Part shown: in pieces, positions 63,587 through 64,000 of the stretch
How the letters are laid out: every line of letters begins with the position of its first letter
Position numbering within the stretch: position 1 is the stretch's first letter
DNA from: Paenibacillus sp.
GTDB taxonomy: Bacteria > Bacillota > Bacilli > Paenibacillales > Paenibacillaceae
Length of the DNA stretch: 64,000 nucleotides
Reading direction: 5' to 3'
Assembly: GCA_023512345.1 (NCBI GenBank)
Contig: JAILZT010000008.1
Location: 124,001 to 188,000, forward strand
Position numbers and translations under genes: made by a program
Notes under the pieces: generated by a model
Seen by the model: only the letters and a program-made list of their open reading frames with translations
Told to the model about the DNA's origin: nothing
Databases searched by the model: none

Positions 63587-64000
63587 CTACCTTATTGAAC
63601 CATGGGGAAGTACAGCATGTACGCCTCGAACTCCATTTACGATTTGCGTAATTCTTAAATCAACGACGAGACTAGCTAATGCTAGGGCTTCTTTGCGTTC
63701 AAATCCATGTATTTCCTCCATAAGGTCCAACATACCATTTAAAGCGATTATAGTGGCTTCGTCTAAATCTTCGTGAAAGCCCATGGTGACCCATGCCGTA
63801 GGCGTTTCTGCCCTAGGCATAGTCAAATGAATATCATCTCGAAGAATGAACGTAAGATCCACCAATTCCATAGGACACTCTAATGCTGGGCATCCAACTT
63901 CTCCGTCCCCTTGTAGGGCATGTCCATCCCCAACTGAAAATAATGCCCCTGACACAGAAATAGGAAGATAAAGCGTACTCCCTGTGATTAGTTCCTTACA
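63587..64000 (-). CDS. Acetamidase/formamidase (FmdA/AmdA family), 5' end cut by window
   Basis: The frame stays open to base 64000, so only the C-terminal 137 or so residues are visible. FSVGDGHALQGDGEVGCPALE and TPTAWVTMGFHEDLDEAT are characteristic of the FmdA/AmdA family, which releases ammonia from short amides. Placed before RidA and the DinB-fold gene. Confidence 0.85.
   Translation of the reverse strand, partial: CKELITGSTLYLPISVSGALFSVGDGHALQGDGEVGCPALECPMELVDLTFILRDDIHLTMPRAETPTAWVTMGFHEDLDEATIIALNGMLDLMEEIHGFERKEALALASLVVDLRITQIVNGVRGVHAVLPHGSIR

Overview
The window looks like a chromosomal segment of a spore-forming, Gram-positive Bacillales, most likely Paenibacillus. The basis is an alpha/beta-type SASP behind a sigma-G-type promoter, the sporulation genes ylbJ, yunB and lytH, a Trp T-box on trpS, a FapR box before fabH, and many AraC-type and LacI-type regulators with oligosaccharide ABC importers and large multi-domain secreted glycosidases. 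I see no rRNA, tRNA, CRISPR array, transposase or prophage gene.

Layout. 1-3.7 kb (minus): a truncated class B penicillin-binding protein, a CvpA-like/transglutaminase fusion and a small membrane protein. 3.9-16.4 kb: mostly single housekeeping genes (MFS exporter, small YjcZ-like spore protein, Toprim protein, heme A pathway ctaB plus SCO, trpS, aldose epimerase, SASP, oligoendopeptidase, YycC-like protein, DUF2225 protein, truncated hemoglobin). 16.4-28.2 kb: sporulation and cell-envelope genes (ylbJ, nadK, two copper-amine-oxidase stalk proteins, one of them an S41 protease, yutD, lipA, lytH, yunB, TVP38). 28.3-32.1 kb: a glycine betaine uptake operon (opuAA-AB-AC) divergent from a GbsR-type regulator.

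32.2-61.1 kb is a glucan-use region. A six-gene minus-strand operon encodes a YesM/YesN-like two-component system, a sugar ABC importer and a cytoplasmic GH5 enzyme. Beside it lies a secreted 1509-residue SLH/GH16 beta-glucanase with a divergent LacI regulator. Next comes a starch module: a cytoplasmic GH13 cyclomaltodextrinase-like enzyme, a divergent LacI regulator and a secreted alpha-amylase with FN3 and starch-binding domains. After fabH comes a second importer operon (LacI, membrane AraC sensor, two permeases, solute-binding lipoprotein). Both secreted enzymes have a LacI-type palindrome at about +1 of the predicted promoter. The logic appears to be outside depolymerisation, uptake, then inside hydrolysis. 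The window closes with an HD-GYP phosphodiesterase, a DinB-fold protein, a RidA protein and a truncated acetamidase.

The most interesting non-coding signal is a family of three large imperfect hairpins (170-257 nt) at 22.9, 47.8 and 62.4 kb. They share a core, and their inner stem carries compensatory base changes. One copy supplies the stop codon of the DinB-fold gene, and another fills almost the whole promoter region of the cyclomaltodextrinase-like gene. A second, shorter structured repeat (about 61 bp) occurs twice, and a cluster of short GAGGG/CCCTC hairpins lies at 22.0-22.2 kb.
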